Shown here: positions 1-8,893 of the stretch, in pieces
How positions within the stretch are numbered: the first letter of the stretch is position 1
Layout: each line of letters begins with the position of its first letter
Source: Mycobacterium spongiae
GTDB taxonomy: Bacteria > Actinomycetota > Actinomycetes > Mycobacteriales > Mycobacteriaceae
Direction: 5' to 3'
Assembly: GCF_018278905.1 (NCBI RefSeq)
Contig: NZ_CP046600.1
Location: forward strand, 4,836,001 to 4,900,000
DNA: 64,000 nucleotides
Made by a program: the position numbers and the translations under genes
Notes under the pieces: model-generated
Databases searched by the model: none
Seen by the model: the letters and a program-made list of their open reading frames with translations, nothing else
What the model was told of the DNA's origin: nothing

Positions 1-2704
1 CTTTTCGATGAACGAGATACGAACCTCGATACGCCCGGCCGCGCGATGCAATATACGCATCGACGGCAGGATGCGACAGAACAGCCTGGATCACACAAAT
101 TGAATACGGGCAGTTGTCCGTCGGGCGCAAAAAGTAGTAAGGCCCACCATCACCTCCGCCCGGCGCAACGAGGCCTTCGTCATCCAATACGTACTGAGGC
201 GTTAACGACAGGACTCGCAATATCAGCTTAGGTTCGTCAAGTTTGGTCAATGACTGCGAGCGACCGTATGCCCAGAACCGGTCTCCCGGATCCGGCGTTA
301 CGTCCCGGTCAGCGAGATCCGCGTGCTTGTTGGTGAGGTAGTCGAGTGCCTTTGGAAAATCGGCCGCCATCCTCTCGGCCGAGTAAAGCGTTGCCGTACC
401 GCGTTTCCGACCCGGCGGCGGCGGTGCGACCTCGTACGGGAATATAACCAGCGCGTCGGGTTCGGGGTTGCGGCCGTAAGCTTGAAAACGTTTATCTTGT
501 AAAGCCTTTCGCAGAATTCCCCGCTCGATCTCATAAAGCTGTCCGGTACCGGAGTCTCGAAACCTTACAGTCTCGTCAGTCGATCCCGATAGTGGCTTTA
601 TGAAGAAGACCCTGTCGCAGGACGTTTGAACCCCAACAAATACGTTCACCCAATCGTCATCGCAGAGCCGAGCGATCGCAGACTCGTCCATTTTTCGAAA
701 GACGTTGGCGCGCGCCTCGTTCATGATCGGCCACACTTCGGTGCTGAGCGAGGCGCGGTCGATCTGCGCTAGATCAGCGCCGCCGGAGTGGTGCCACACG
801 CTGAGATCGTGGACCAGTTCTAGCTGCGCCGGATCGCTGGACAGTGGTCCGACGAAGATCAATGCGGTATAGGTAGTTCGCCCTTCGAAAACTTGCTCCT
901 CGCCGAAGTGGACGAGCCGGAACAATCGAGGTCCAAGCAACCCACGCATCGCTCCGGCCGGCACCAGGTTGGTGAACCGGTTGGGCAGGATGTAGGCGAG
1001 GTACCCATCGCCAGCAAGGAACTTGAATGCTCGCTCCACGACGAGCTGGTAGACATCGAAGTTATGTGACAGTGCGCTCTCGTAACCGCTTCGCGCGTCC
1101 TGGAAGTACGCTAGTTGGTCTGGCATGAATTCCGACAACGTCTGGATTCGGACGTATGGAGGATTGCCGACGATGAGATTGAATCCGCCGTTCTTCAACA
1201 CCTGACTGAAGGCGGAAGTCAGGTCGAGTGGCGCGACCGCAGCCCGGCGCTCTGGGATGACAGCGGCGCTCGGAACAAGGTCGTCGAAGTCGGGTTCGAT
1301 CAGCGCGTTACCAACCAGCAAATTTTTCGACAGGTCGGGGAGCAGATTGCGGCCGCGGTCTAAGTCGACCGGCTCGATGCCAAGGACGGCCAGCAAGAGG
1401 CTGAGCTTCGTGACTTCGACTGCTGCGCCGTCGATGTCGACTCCGAAAAGGTGATCTTTGACGAGTGCCGCACGGTCAGCGAGGGCTACGTTATTTCCTG
1501 CTGCGACTTCCGCATCGACTAGCCGCTCAAACGCCTCAATCAAGAAAGATCCGGACCCTAGAGTTAGATCGAGTATGCGAAGGTCTGCTGGGACCGGCTG
1601 CTGCGGTAAGAGCAGAGCGTTTAAGCCACCGGCAACTATATGCCGGACCACCCAAGCGGGCGTTGGGACGATACCTCCTGCGTGGGTCAACTCTGGCTTC
1701 TGCGCAAGGGACACTCTTCGGAGGTCATCCAACTCGACCCGCTCGGATAGGTATTGCTCGTAAACTGCTGCCAGGATATCGGGCCGCAATACTCCAAATG
1801 TGAATTTGCTTCTCGGCCAGTACATCTCGCGGATCACGGATGTGAGTGCCCCACTGGTGTAGTTGGTTGTGGTCAAGACGTCGAATAGCCCTGCGTTAAA
1901 GGTCCGGTCTGCCGATCGAAACACGTCGAGCAATGTGTCCGACTGAGCCGAGGTGAGAAGCGCCTCGTATTGCCCAATGTTGCGGTCTTCGCATACTCGC
2001 AGAAATAGAAGCGCATTCAGCAATCGCTGGGTCCGGCGACCTATCTCGCTGGCCTGCACGTCGGGGTTGCAAGACGCGACATCTGACGCGAGGACAAGTC
2101 TCCAGTTGCGGAACTGAGCGAGGAAGGACCGGTCGAAAGTAGAGGTTCCGCGCGGAGGCTCTGCGTAGGAATACAGGCCGTAGTAGTCATCGCTGGTGAC
2201 GGACTCGAACGAAAGGTGTAACCACAGGTAATCGAAGCGGTCGACGTACTCCGATTGCTTGATCCTGCCGCCCGGTATTACCGCGACATCAGGACTGTCC
2301 CCGTCGCGGGGTTCAATGGTGGTGTCATAGATAACCGTTTCGGCGACATTAGTTAGGACGGCAGCCGGTAGTGCTAGGGACCAACCGTATGAGCGTGTCT
2401 GTCGTGCGGCATCCACACCCGTGGCGAGATTGACGGACGGCTTCTTCGCCTCGATAGGCAGACGGTCCTGTCCGTGACGTCGAAGCCGGTAGTCCGGTCG
2501 ACCGCCGATGTCGCTTTCGCTTCCCCGTTCGAGGACGACTTCGCGCCGAACTTGTGGCAACCCGGCGTCGTTATGAACGTCCCATCCAAAGATGCGGAGC
2601 AACCGGTCGATGAACTCGCCCCGGGCCTCGGCCTCCGTGTAGCGAGAGTTGACCGCCTCGAGGTCAGCTGATTGCCGCTGGTAGTCGACGACAAACTCAG
2701 CCAT
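1..2704 (-). CDS. Type IIG (Eco57I-like) restriction-modification enzyme, partial
   Basis: An uninterrupted minus-strand frame of 901 codons runs off the left edge, so the C-terminus is missing. Single-chain type IIG enzymes both cut and methylate DNA. Seen in the translation: an N-terminal PD-(D/E)xK-type nuclease motif (GRPDYRL at about 68-74 and EAK at 85-87), then an adenine methyltransferase core with motif I LDLTLGSGSFLIEAF near residue 376 and motif IV NPPYVR near 514. The downstream part, where target recognition usually lies, has no motif I can name. The ATG at 2704 is divergent from the methyltransferase at 2842. A BREX PglX-type enzyme is an alternative, but the N-terminal nuclease motif favours type IIG. 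It rides on an integrative element. Confidence 0.85.
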   Translation of the reverse strand, partial: MAEFVVDYQRQSADLEAVNSRYTEAEARGEFIDRLLRIFGWDVHNDAGLPQVRREVVLERGSESDIGGRPDYRLRRHGQDRLPIEAKKPSVNLATGVDAARQTRSYGWSLALPAAVLTNVAETVIYDTTIEPRDGDSPDVAVIPGGRIKQSEYVDRFDYLWLHLSFESVTSDDYYGLYSYAEPPRGTSTFDRSFLAQFRNWRLVLASDVASCNPDVQASEIGRRTQRLLNALLFLRVCEDRNIGQYEALLTSAQSDTLLDVFRSADRTFNAGLFDVLTTTNYTSGALTSVIREMYWPRSKFTFGVLRPDILAAVYEQYLSERVELDDLRRVSLAQKPELTHAGGIVPTPAWVVRHIVAGGLNALLLPQQPVPADLRILDLTLGSGSFLIEAFERLVDAEVAAGNNVALADRAALVKDHLFGVDIDGAAVEVTKLSLLLAVLGIEPVDLDRGRNLLPDLSKNLLVGNALIEPDFDDLVPSAAVIPERRAAVAPLDLTSAFSQVLKNGGFNLIVGNPPYVRIQTLSEFMPDQLAYFQDARSGYESALSHNFDVYQLVVERAFKFLAGDGYLAYILPNRFTNLVPAGAMRGLLGPRLFRLVHFGEEQVFEGRTTYTALIFVGPLSSDPAQLELVHDLSVWHHSGGADLAQIDRASLSTEVWPIMNEARANVFRKMDESAIARLCDDDWVNVFVGVQTSCDRVFFIKPLSGSTDETVRFRDSGTGQLYEIERGILRKALQDKRFQAYGRNPEPDALVIFPYEVAPPPPGRKRGTATLYSAERMAADFPKALDYLTNKHADLADRDVTPDPGDRFWAYGRSQSLTKLDEPKLILRVLSLTPQYVLDDEGLVAPGGGDGGPYYFLRPTDNCPYSICVIQAVLSHPAVDAYIASRGRAYRGSYLVHRK

Positions 2705-2841
2705 TGCGGTCCGCGCTTCCTCCTTCGGTAGGCGCTGGTGCGGCATACTCCGACCGTAGGCGCGGCGCAAGTGTTCGTTGCGCGGCGCGCCGACCGCATC
2801 GATCACCACTGTTGTCGGACCTACGGGTGAGGATGGTCGTT
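2705..2841. promoter_or_regulatory. Divergent promoter region of the RM genes
   Basis: This is the 137-bp gap between the start codons of the type IIG gene (minus) and the methyltransferase gene (plus), so it must hold both promoters. A plausible ribosome-binding site, GTGAGG, lies at 2826-2831, about 10 bases before the ATG at 2842. I see no C-protein box or clear palindrome. Confidence 0.5.
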
Positions 2842-4458
2842 ATGGCGAAGTTCACGGCAAAAGCTGCTCCCGGGGGCGACAAGCTCCGAGGCGGGTACTA
2901 CACGCCCGATCCGATCGCTCGCTTCATTGCCGGATGGGTTGGCGTGGGCGGCGGTCGCGTTCTTGAACCTTCGTGCGGGGACGGCGCTATCCTTCGCCAT
3001 CTAGTCACGGTGGCCAACCCTCAAAAAATCACGGCGGTAGAGCTGGTCGCAGGCGAAGCCAAGAAGGCGACTGTCGAGACAGGTGTGCGAGTTGTCGTTG
3101 GCGATTTTTTCTCTTGGTTTGAGGACAGCTGCCACGGGACCTTTGACGCAGTGGCGGGTAACCCGCCCTACATCCGTTTCGGCTCATGGGAACCGATGGC
3201 AAGGGAACCGGCACTTGCACTGATGCGTGCGCAAGGAATGCATCCAACCCGCCTGACAAATGCGTGGGTCCCATTCGTTGTGGCATCAGTCCTTGCGGTG
3301 CGCCCCGGCGGGCGCATTGGCCTCGTACTACCAGCCGAGCTACTGCAGGTCGGGTACGCGGCCGCGCTGCGGTCGTACCTGATTGATGAATGCGCCTCAA
3401 TCACCATCGTATCGTTCAAAGAGCTTGTCTTCCCAGGCATTCTCCAAGAAGTGGTGCTCCTACTGGCCGAACGCGGCCGCGGGCCAGCAGGGATCAGGAC
3501 GGTCGAGCTGCCGAACTCCGACCAATTGAACGGGTTTGATGGGACTACCCCGGCGTCAGTAGCCCGAGCGCACCTACACGAATCGGAAAAATGGACGAAG
3601 TACTACCTGCCCAGTAGCGCCATTCGCTTGATTCGTCGAGTGCGTGCAAGCGGCCGCCTTCATCCGCTTAGCCGATATGCCGGAGTCGATGTCGGCGTCG
3701 TTACCGGTCGAAACTCGTTCTTCTGCATGTCTTCTGCCGAAGCGAGACAACGTGGACTCATAAAGATGACAATGCCGCTGCTATCGCGAAGCGCGCAGGC
3801 ACCTGGACTGAGTTTCACCGCTCAAGACCTAGCAATGCAGAACTCTGCAAATGCTCCCAATAGACTCCTCACCATCCCATCCGGAATCGACCTGCGTCGC
3901 AATAAGATGCTGGCCGCATACCTCGCCGAGGGAGAACTGGATGGGGTTCCAAACGGCTACAAATGCAGCATCCGGCGCAGATGGTGGGAAGTTCCGTCTA
4001 CTTGGGTGCCCGATGGATTCATGCTGCGGCAGATAAGTACACACCCGCGCCTGGTTGCAAACCTCGCAGGTGCGACGAGCACCGATACCGTGCACCGCGT
4101 CCGTCTGGCAGAGGATGTAGACATCGAGCGGCTAGCCGCAGGGGCATTCAACTCAGCCACATTCGCGCTCGCTGAGGTTCTGGGACGAAGCTATGGCGGC
4201 GGCATCCTTGAGTTGGAGCCAAGCGAGTGTGGGCACTTGCCAGTACCGAACCCTGCACTGGTGCCACCGACACTTCATCAAAAAGTCGACGAGCTGCTAC
4301 GCGAGCGCCGAATCGATGATGCACTGAACCTCGTCGATGAGGAGGTCCTCATCGAACGGCTTGGATTTGACGGTGACGACGTCGCTGGCCTCCGGCGAGC
4401 ATGGATTGCCTTGCGCGACCGGCGTAGGGGTCGATCGAAACGGACCAGACCCATTTGA
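2842..4458 (+). CDS. DNA adenine N6-methyltransferase (Eco57I/TaqI-like)
   Basis: A 538-residue stand-alone class I methyltransferase. Visible motifs are GGYYTPDPIA near the N-terminus, motif I LEPSCGDGAI (SAM binding) and motif IV GNPPYIRF (catalytic NPPY). The TPxxIA...NPPY architecture is that of Eco57I/TaqI-type N6-adenine methylases, with a C-terminal half that probably recognises DNA. I chose the ATG at 2842 because the frame upstream to 2704 is low-complexity and a GTGAGG sequence precedes it. Its divergent partner already carries its own methylase domain, so this one may methylate the other strand of an asymmetric site; that is inference. Third-position GC is lower than in the core genes, consistent with transfer. 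Confidence 0.85.
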   Translation: MAKFTAKAAPGGDKLRGGYYTPDPIARFIAGWVGVGGGRVLEPSCGDGAILRHLVTVANPQKITAVELVAGEAKKATVETGVRVVVGDFFSWFEDSCHGTFDAVAGNPPYIRFGSWEPMAREPALALMRAQGMHPTRLTNAWVPFVVASVLAVRPGGRIGLVLPAELLQVGYAAALRSYLIDECASITIVSFKELVFPGILQEVVLLLAERGRGPAGIRTVELPNSDQLNGFDGTTPASVARAHLHESEKWTKYYLPSSAIRLIRRVRASGRLHPLSRYAGVDVGVVTGRNSFFCMSSAEARQRGLIKMTMPLLSRSAQAPGLSFTAQDLAMQNSANAPNRLLTIPSGIDLRRNKMLAAYLAEGELDGVPNGYKCSIRRRWWEVPSTWVPDGFMLRQISTHPRLVANLAGATSTDTVHRVRLAEDVDIERLAAGAFNSATFALAEVLGRSYGGGILELEPSECGHLPVPNPALVPPTLHQKVDELLRERRIDDALNLVDEEVLIERLGFDGDDVAGLRRAWIALRDRRRGRSKRTRPI

Positions 4459-4523
4459 GCGCAACATGGAATTCGGCTGCACCGATACACGCCGAAACGA
4501 TGCGCGAACCTGATTGCGCCTGA

Positions 4524-5054
4524 TTAAGCCTGAACTCGTCGAATGGTGTCGGCGTTTGTACTCTTTGCGCCGCCGAACCGATGCCAGTTTATGCTCACCC
4601 CACTTGGTTCGTACCAGCCAAGTGCTAGCGCTCTGCGGGCAAGTTCTTCAAGCGTGGCCGCGACGACTTGGCCACCCGGCTCGATGATTTCATCTCCACG
4701 AATCCTCCACCCGTGGTCATGGGCGATGAGCCGAGCGATTTCAGTATGACTGCGCCCGACGAACGTAGTTAGACCAATCTGAATTTCGAACCCTTCTGGC
4801 ACCCACCGGGGCGTCGGGCGAACGAAGACGCCTTTGCCATGCTCGGAGTACACCAGACCTTCGTCGCGTAACTCTTGCAGAGCACGTCTCACCGTCATGC
4901 GTGCTACTGAAAAGTGCCCGCTCAATTCCGCCTCTGACGGGAGCCGCCCGTCTGGGGAGTAGTACCCGTGCTCAATCGCGTCCCGCAACATGCCCGCGAT
5001 CTGTCGATATGGCGGGCGGCGGTCGGAATGGTCGATCTGGCCTAGTGGCAACAA
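4524..5054 (-). CDS. GntR-family transcriptional regulator of the integrative element
   Basis: 176 residues. The N-terminal winged HTH of GntR type is clear: PPYRQIAGMLRDAI, then LPSEAELSGHFSVARMTVRR and EHGKGVFVRP. The C-terminal ~90 residues are shorter than a UTRA or FadR effector domain and carry nothing I recognise. Start is TTG at 5054. Such regulators (KorSA-like) typically control transfer and replication genes in actinobacterial integrative elements, which fits its place between the RM genes and the excision/transfer block. A CTAGAC/GTCTAG inverted repeat 21-38 bases upstream of its start suggests autoregulation. Confidence 0.85.
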   Translation of the reverse strand: MLPLGQIDHSDRRPPYRQIAGMLRDAIEHGYYSPDGRLPSEAELSGHFSVARMTVRRALQELRDEGLVYSEHGKGVFVRPTPRWVPEGFEIQIGLTTFVGRSHTEIARLIAHDHGWRIRGDEIIEPGGQVVAATLEELARRALALGWYEPSGVSINWHRFGGAKSTNADTIRRVQA

Positions 5055-5074
5055 CTGGGCGCCTCTCGTTGGTT

Positions 5075-5092
5075 CTAGACAAGCCAGTCTAG
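5075..5092. promoter_or_regulatory. Inverted repeat, putative GntR operator
   Basis: CTAGAC at 5075-5080 and GTCTAG at 5087-5092 form a perfect 6-bp inverted repeat with a 6-base spacer, immediately upstream of the GntR start. The position fits an autoregulatory operator. The same GTCTAG half-site occurs in the hicAB promoter at 9552-9569. Confidence 0.5.
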
Positions 5093-5262
5093 TAGCTGCA
5101 TGGCCGTGGACCGCGAAAGACCCTAGGATCCGCTGCTCACTAGGCGGAATAGCAAATCAAATCCCAAGAATAGGTCGACTCCGGGCTAGGCGTTGATCAG
5201 CTTCACAACTTCAGATAGTGTTTGAAGTAGTCATACATGTACTAGATGAGTAAGGAGACGAC

Positions 5263-5685
5263 ATGGCTGTGCCGAAGCGGGTCAAGGTGTCCCACCAGGA
5301 GGTTTTCCCGCATCGAGCGTTTCTGGTGTCCGACGTGACGACGGTCATCGACTATGAGCGCTCCACGAAAGACAACAAGATTCAGGCGACCGACCGAGAA
5401 TCTGGCCAGCCTTTGTGGCAGGTGGAAGTGCTCGATGGTGATCCGGCGGCACGCAAGGGAGCCCGCACGCTCACCGTCAAGTTCGCCACCTCGAAACAGC
5501 CCGAGTGCCCTCCGAGTACTAGCGGGATGCCGTTCACACCGGTGGTTTTCGAAGACCTGTCCGTGTTGCCGTACATCGACCGGTCGACTGAAGCCGGCCG
5601 TATCGCCTGGTCATTCCGGGCCTCAGGCATGACGGCCGACACCAGCAAGCCGGGACCGTCAGGGTCAGGTCGGGTGTCGGCATGA
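5263..5685 (+). CDS. Hypothetical element protein upstream of FtsK/TraB
   Basis: 140 residues preceded by a strong AAGGAGA ribosome-binding site at 5252-5258. The protein is soluble, with no signal or membrane segment. It opens with a basic stretch, then a VSHQEVFPHRAFLVSDV segment and a mixed alpha/beta-like body ending in a Gly/Ser-rich tail. Its stop overlaps the translocase start (ATGA at 5682-5685), indicating translational coupling. Small proteins in this position recur in actinobacterial AICEs (SCO3933-like regulatory family); I place it there by position and general look only. An 8-bp palindrome, TACATGTA (5234-5241), lies in its leader. Confidence 0.65.
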   Translation: MAVPKRVKVSHQEVFPHRAFLVSDVTTVIDYERSTKDNKIQATDRESGQPLWQVEVLDGDPAARKGARTLTVKFATSKQPECPPSTSGMPFTPVVFEDLSVLPYIDRSTEAGRIAWSFRASGMTADTSKPGPSGSGRVSA

Positions 5686-7034
5686 ATCCATACGACGCGT
5701 ACCCCGTAATACCTAGCTACGTGTACTCGGTGCCAGATCCCGGCGGCGGGATCGACTTCGGCCACCTTGCACACCTGCTCAAGCTCGGCATCATGTGTCT
5801 TGTCGCGACGGTCGCCGCTGTAGCGATCTCACTCATCGTCTGGCGACTGCGATCACCGGCCAAGTACGAACGCCATTTCGGGTCCCGCGCACGTCAGGCC
5901 TGGTGGGAGTTCTGGGCCATGACCTCGTGGCCACGAATTGCCAAAAGCTGCGGCTTATCAACCTCGAAGCGCGTCACTCGCAAGGACATGCAGGGTAAAC
6001 AAACCATGAAGACCGTCTGGACTCATCCCAGCATCGTCGGAGTTACCAAGTCTGGCGACTGTCTGCGCTTGAAGGTCCGCACGCGGACGGGCCAAACGGT
6101 CGACGACCTCGAAGAGGCAGTGCCCGCAATCCGTGATGCCGTCGGCGCATATTCCGGTCGTTCGACGGTAGTTGCTCCGGGTACCGTTCGCATGGAATTC
6201 GTTATGCGGGAATTCCTTTCAGAGGTTCAAACCGCCAGACGGCCAACCAGTACTGATCCAATTGCCGTTCAAATCGGTCGTTGTGAGAACGGGTCGGAAT
6301 GGATTTTCCCCCTCGCTGCCTTCCAAAGCCTGGTTTTGGGATGCTCGGGCTCAGGCAAGAGCATGATTTTCTCGGGCATCGCTGGCGGATTGGGGCCAGC
6401 CGTGAAGGCGGGAACCGCACTGCTGTTCGCCATCGATCTCAAGTACGGGATCGAGGTGTCAATTGGATCGGCGTTGTTCACCAAAGTTGCAACAACAGAG
6501 GCAGAGGCCGCCTGGCTGCTGACCAAATTGGAGGAACTGCTCGACACCCGCGGTCCGACGATGGCCGATAGGACGCGTTCGCACGCACCAAGCACCGTAG
6601 AACCCCTTGTGGTACTGCTTATTGATGAATTGGCGGAGTTGACCGCCTACATAACCGACCCCGCGCTCAAAAAGCAAGTCGCGAAGTCACTCTCGCGCAT
6701 CCTGACAAAGGGCCGGGCCATCGGAGTCGTGGTTGTTGCGTTTACACAGGACCCGCGTAAAGAAGTCTTGCCCATGCGTGGGCTATTCACCCAGACCATC
6801 GCGCTGCGACTTCGCTCACGCGAAGAGGTCACGATGGTTCTCGGCGACGGCATGGCTGACCGAGCGCCCGCACACCGCATCAGCCCAAATGAGCCTGGGA
6901 CCGGGTATGTCATCCACGAAGATGGTTCGACAATGCGGGTGCGCGCCGACTACTGGCCCGACTCACTAATCCGTTCTGTTGCAAATGAATACGGGCATCC
7001 AAGCCGTAAACAAGCCAATCCTTCCGAGAACTGA
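5682..7034 (+). CDS. FtsK/SpoIIIE-family DNA translocase (TraB/TraSA-like)
   Basis: 450 residues. One membrane segment lies around 33-54 ([20 protein letters not shown]). The ATPase has Walker A GCSGSGKS near 220-227 and Walker B VVLLIDELAEL near 308-318, followed by an FTQDPRKE-type sensor region. In actinobacterial integrative elements and conjugative plasmids such a protein moves double-stranded DNA between mycelial or cell compartments in a single-protein transfer mechanism. It overlaps the upstream gene by 4 bases. It is shorter than chromosomal FtsK (over 700 residues) and lacks a visible gamma domain, as expected for an element-borne translocase. Confidence 0.88.
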   Translation: MNPYDAYPVIPSYVYSVPDPGGGIDFGHLAHLLKLGIMCLVATVAAVAISLIVWRLRSPAKYERHFGSRARQAWWEFWAMTSWPRIAKSCGLSTSKRVTRKDMQGKQTMKTVWTHPSIVGVTKSGDCLRLKVRTRTGQTVDDLEEAVPAIRDAVGAYSGRSTVVAPGTVRMEFVMREFLSEVQTARRPTSTDPIAVQIGRCENGSEWIFPLAAFQSLVLGCSGSGKSMIFSGIAGGLGPAVKAGTALLFAIDLKYGIEVSIGSALFTKVATTEAEAAWLLTKLEELLDTRGPTMADRTRSHAPSTVEPLVVLLIDELAELTAYITDPALKKQVAKSLSRILTKGRAIGVVVVAFTQDPRKEVLPMRGLFTQTIALRLRSREEVTMVLGDGMADRAPAHRISPNEPGTGYVIHEDGSTMRVRADYWPDSLIRSVANEYGHPSRKQANPSEN

Positions 7035-7044
7035 GGACATCAGC

Positions 7045-7278
7045 ATGTCAATTCCCGGCACCAAAACAACAGCCACGGCGACACCGACGTTTCCAGAGCT
7101 ATTGACAGCGGACCAGGTCGCTGACCTCCTCGGTGTATCGGCCGCGACCGTGAACCGCTGGGGCGCGCTACGCGACCGCGGCGACAACGTGGGGCCGCCC
7201 TGCTACGCGTTGTCTGATCGCGTGAGACGTTGGGACGTAGCAGAAGTCCGCGCATGGCTGCGTCAGGTGCGGCACTAG
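7045..7278 (+). CDS. xis: Excisionase-like MerR-type HTH protein (Xis)
   Basis: 77 residues from an ATG at 7045, preceded by CTGAGGA. The core LLTADQVADLLGVSAATVNRW is a winged-helix excisionase/MerR DNA-binding motif, followed by DRVRRWDVAEVRAWL, the typical end of this fold. It ends in TAG directly before the integrase ATG at 7279. The order translocase-xis-int is the standard right end of actinobacterial integrative elements. A longer reading from 6979 would overlap the translocase and has no ribosome-binding site. Confidence 0.85.
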   Translation: MSIPGTKTTATATPTFPELLTADQVADLLGVSAATVNRWGALRDRGDNVGPPCYALSDRVRRWDVAEVRAWLRQVRH

Positions 7279-8435
7279 ATGGCCGGTTCAGTACCGCGTG
7301 GCGTCCGTAAGCGGACCAATGCCGCCGGCGACCCCCGCTATCAAGTGCGCTATCTGGTGCGCGATCCCTACTCGCGGTCGGGATGGATTGAAACGTCATC
7401 AACGTTCGCCACCCTGCGGGAAGCGAAGGCTTTCAAAGCGGACCGCGACAGGGAAGCAGCCACCGGGAGCAGGCGCTTCGACCCGCGACTTGGCCGAGCC
7501 ACCCTCTGCAAAATCTGGACACAATTCAGCGCCGCGAAACGCCCGGCGGTTTCGCCGAAGACTTGGTCCGGCTACACCCAGCATTGGCAGCTGCGGATTA
7601 AACCGCGATTCGGCCACATTCCGCTCGATGAGATCAGCCGCAGCGATGTCCAACGGTTCGTCGATTCCCTGACGGTCGGACCATGGGCCAAAGTCGCCAC
7701 ACTTCGGCTGCTGCGGTCGATTCTCGATATGGCCCGCGAGGACGGCCGCATCCACCGCAACCCGGCGCAAGGCGTATCGGCCGGTCGGATTCCAGCCCGA
7801 GAACGCCACCGCTACCTCACGACCACTGAGGTGGCCGCCTTGGCAACGGCGTGCCGCGACCAGGGCGACGTCGTCACGATCCTGGCCTTTACCGGCCTGC
7901 GCTGGTCCGAACTCGTCGGCCTGCGCGTCGGCGATATCGACCTGCAGCACGCAGGCTCTACGTCCGCCAAGCCGCGCCGGAAGTCGAAGGCAGGATCATC
8001 GTCGGACCACCGAAAACGCGGGCGGCCGCGCGAACCGTCCCACTCCCCCAGATTGTCGTAGACGCTCTCAAGACACGGATCGCCGGACGCGACCCCGCAG
8101 AGCAAGCGATTACCTCACCAAACCGCGGATTCCTGCGATCAAACAACTGGCGCCGGCACACCCACTGGACCCAAGCACTGCAGAAAACCCAACTGGCGCC
8201 CCTGACGATCCACGACCTACGCCACACCTACGCCAGCTTGGCCCGCAAGTCCGGTGCCGACCTTCGCTACGTCCAGAAAACCATGGGCCATTCCACCCCG
8301 ACCGTCACCGCGAATATCTACAGCGATCTCTACTCCGATGAGCTCGACCACGTAGCCACAAACCTCGACCGGCTCCACGACTCCGCAACCAACAAAGTGA
8401 GCGGACAGGAACCGGACACAACCACCCATCAATAG
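7279..8435 (+). pseudogene. int: Tyrosine integrase, frameshifted
   Basis: Two overlapping frames together spell one complete tyrosine recombinase. The first (7279-8061) has the N-terminal arm-binding region, the core-binding domain and Arg box I (FTGLRWSELVGL). The second (open to 8435) continues with VEGRIIVGPPKTRAAARTVP, HDLRHTYAS (His-x-x-Arg), GHSTPTVTANIYSDLY with the nucleophilic Tyr, and the tail. The switch lies at about 7945-7955, where adding one base to GACCTGCAGCACGCAGG restores a single frame. As read, neither piece is a complete enzyme. Loss of one base, a sequencing error or recoding are all possible; I see no classical slippery heptamer. Confidence 0.85.
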
Positions 8436-8451
8436 AGTGCAGAAACCGTGT

Positions 8452-8473
8452 CCACACAGGTCAAACAGTGTGG
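8452..8473. other. Inverted repeat at the integrase/tRNA-Phe junction, probable att region
   Basis: CCACAC (8452-8457) and GTGTGG (8468-8473) form an inverted repeat that touches the 3' end of tRNA-Phe. Integrases of this type recombine at the 3' end of a tRNA, and here int ends 35 bases before it. I looked for a second copy of the tRNA-Phe 3' segment to the left and found none, so the other junction should lie before position 1. Confidence 0.45.
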
Positions 8474-8543
8474 CCAGGGGCGGGATCGAACCGCCGACCT
8501 TCCGCTTTTCAGGCGGACGCTCTGCCGACTGAGCTACCTGGCC
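8471..8543 (-). tRNA. pheU: tRNA-Phe (GAA)
   Basis: On the minus strand the acceptor GGCCAGG pairs with CCTGGCC. The D-arm GCTC/GAGC, anticodon loop CTGAAAA with GAA, and T-arm GGCGG TTCGATC CCGCC are all present. It is 73 nt including discriminator A. Its 3' end faces the integrase gene, making it the likely integration target. Confidence 0.96.
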
Positions 8544-8582
8544 GGAAGACAGCCGGAAGCATTGTGTGCCTCGGCATGCTGG

Positions 8583-8656
8583 CGACCCTGACGGGACTCG
8601 AACCCGCGACCTCCGCCGTGACAGGGCGGCGCGCTAACCAACTGCGCCACAGGGCC
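8583..8656 (-). tRNA. aspT: tRNA-Asp (GTC)
   Basis: On the minus strand the acceptor GGCCCTG pairs with CAGGGTC (one G-U), discriminator G. The anticodon loop CTGTCAC reads GTC, and the T-arm is GCGGG TTCGAGT CCCGT. It is 74 nt and lies 39 bases upstream, in transcription order, of tRNA-Phe, so the two are probably co-transcribed. Confidence 0.96.
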
Positions 8657-8693
8657 TTGCTATGTGTCTGCTCCACTTATACCGCGTCGCAGG

Positions 8694-8767
8694 TACCCCC
8701 TACGGGATTCGAACCCGCGTTACCGCCTTGAAAGGGCGGCGTCCTAGGCCGACTAGACGAAGGGGGC
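8694..8767 (-). tRNA. gluT: tRNA-Glu (TTC)
   Basis: On the minus strand the acceptor GCCCCCT pairs with AGGGGGT, discriminator A. The anticodon loop CCTTTCAAG reads TTC, and the T-arm is GCGGG TTCGAAT CCCGT. It is the first gene of the Glu-Asp-Phe cluster. Confidence 0.96.
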
Positions 8768-8893
8768 CAGAACCGAATCTCTCCGGGGCACTCGCAACGT
8801 AGTCACCGTTGGGAGCCACGTCAGCTTAGGTCACGCCGGGCCTAATCCTCAAACGAGCGGTTGTCGTCTAACACAGTATTCTGTACGTCCGCA

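Noticed and set aside
7940..7960. Programmed ribosomal frameshift in int
   Set aside because: No slippery heptamer or clear downstream structure at the junction; a one-base deletion or sequence error is simpler.
8468..8731. 87-residue plus-strand frame across the tRNA cluster
   Set aside because: It covers three minus-strand tRNA genes; the repeated GFEPA-type text is translated tRNA T-arm sequence.
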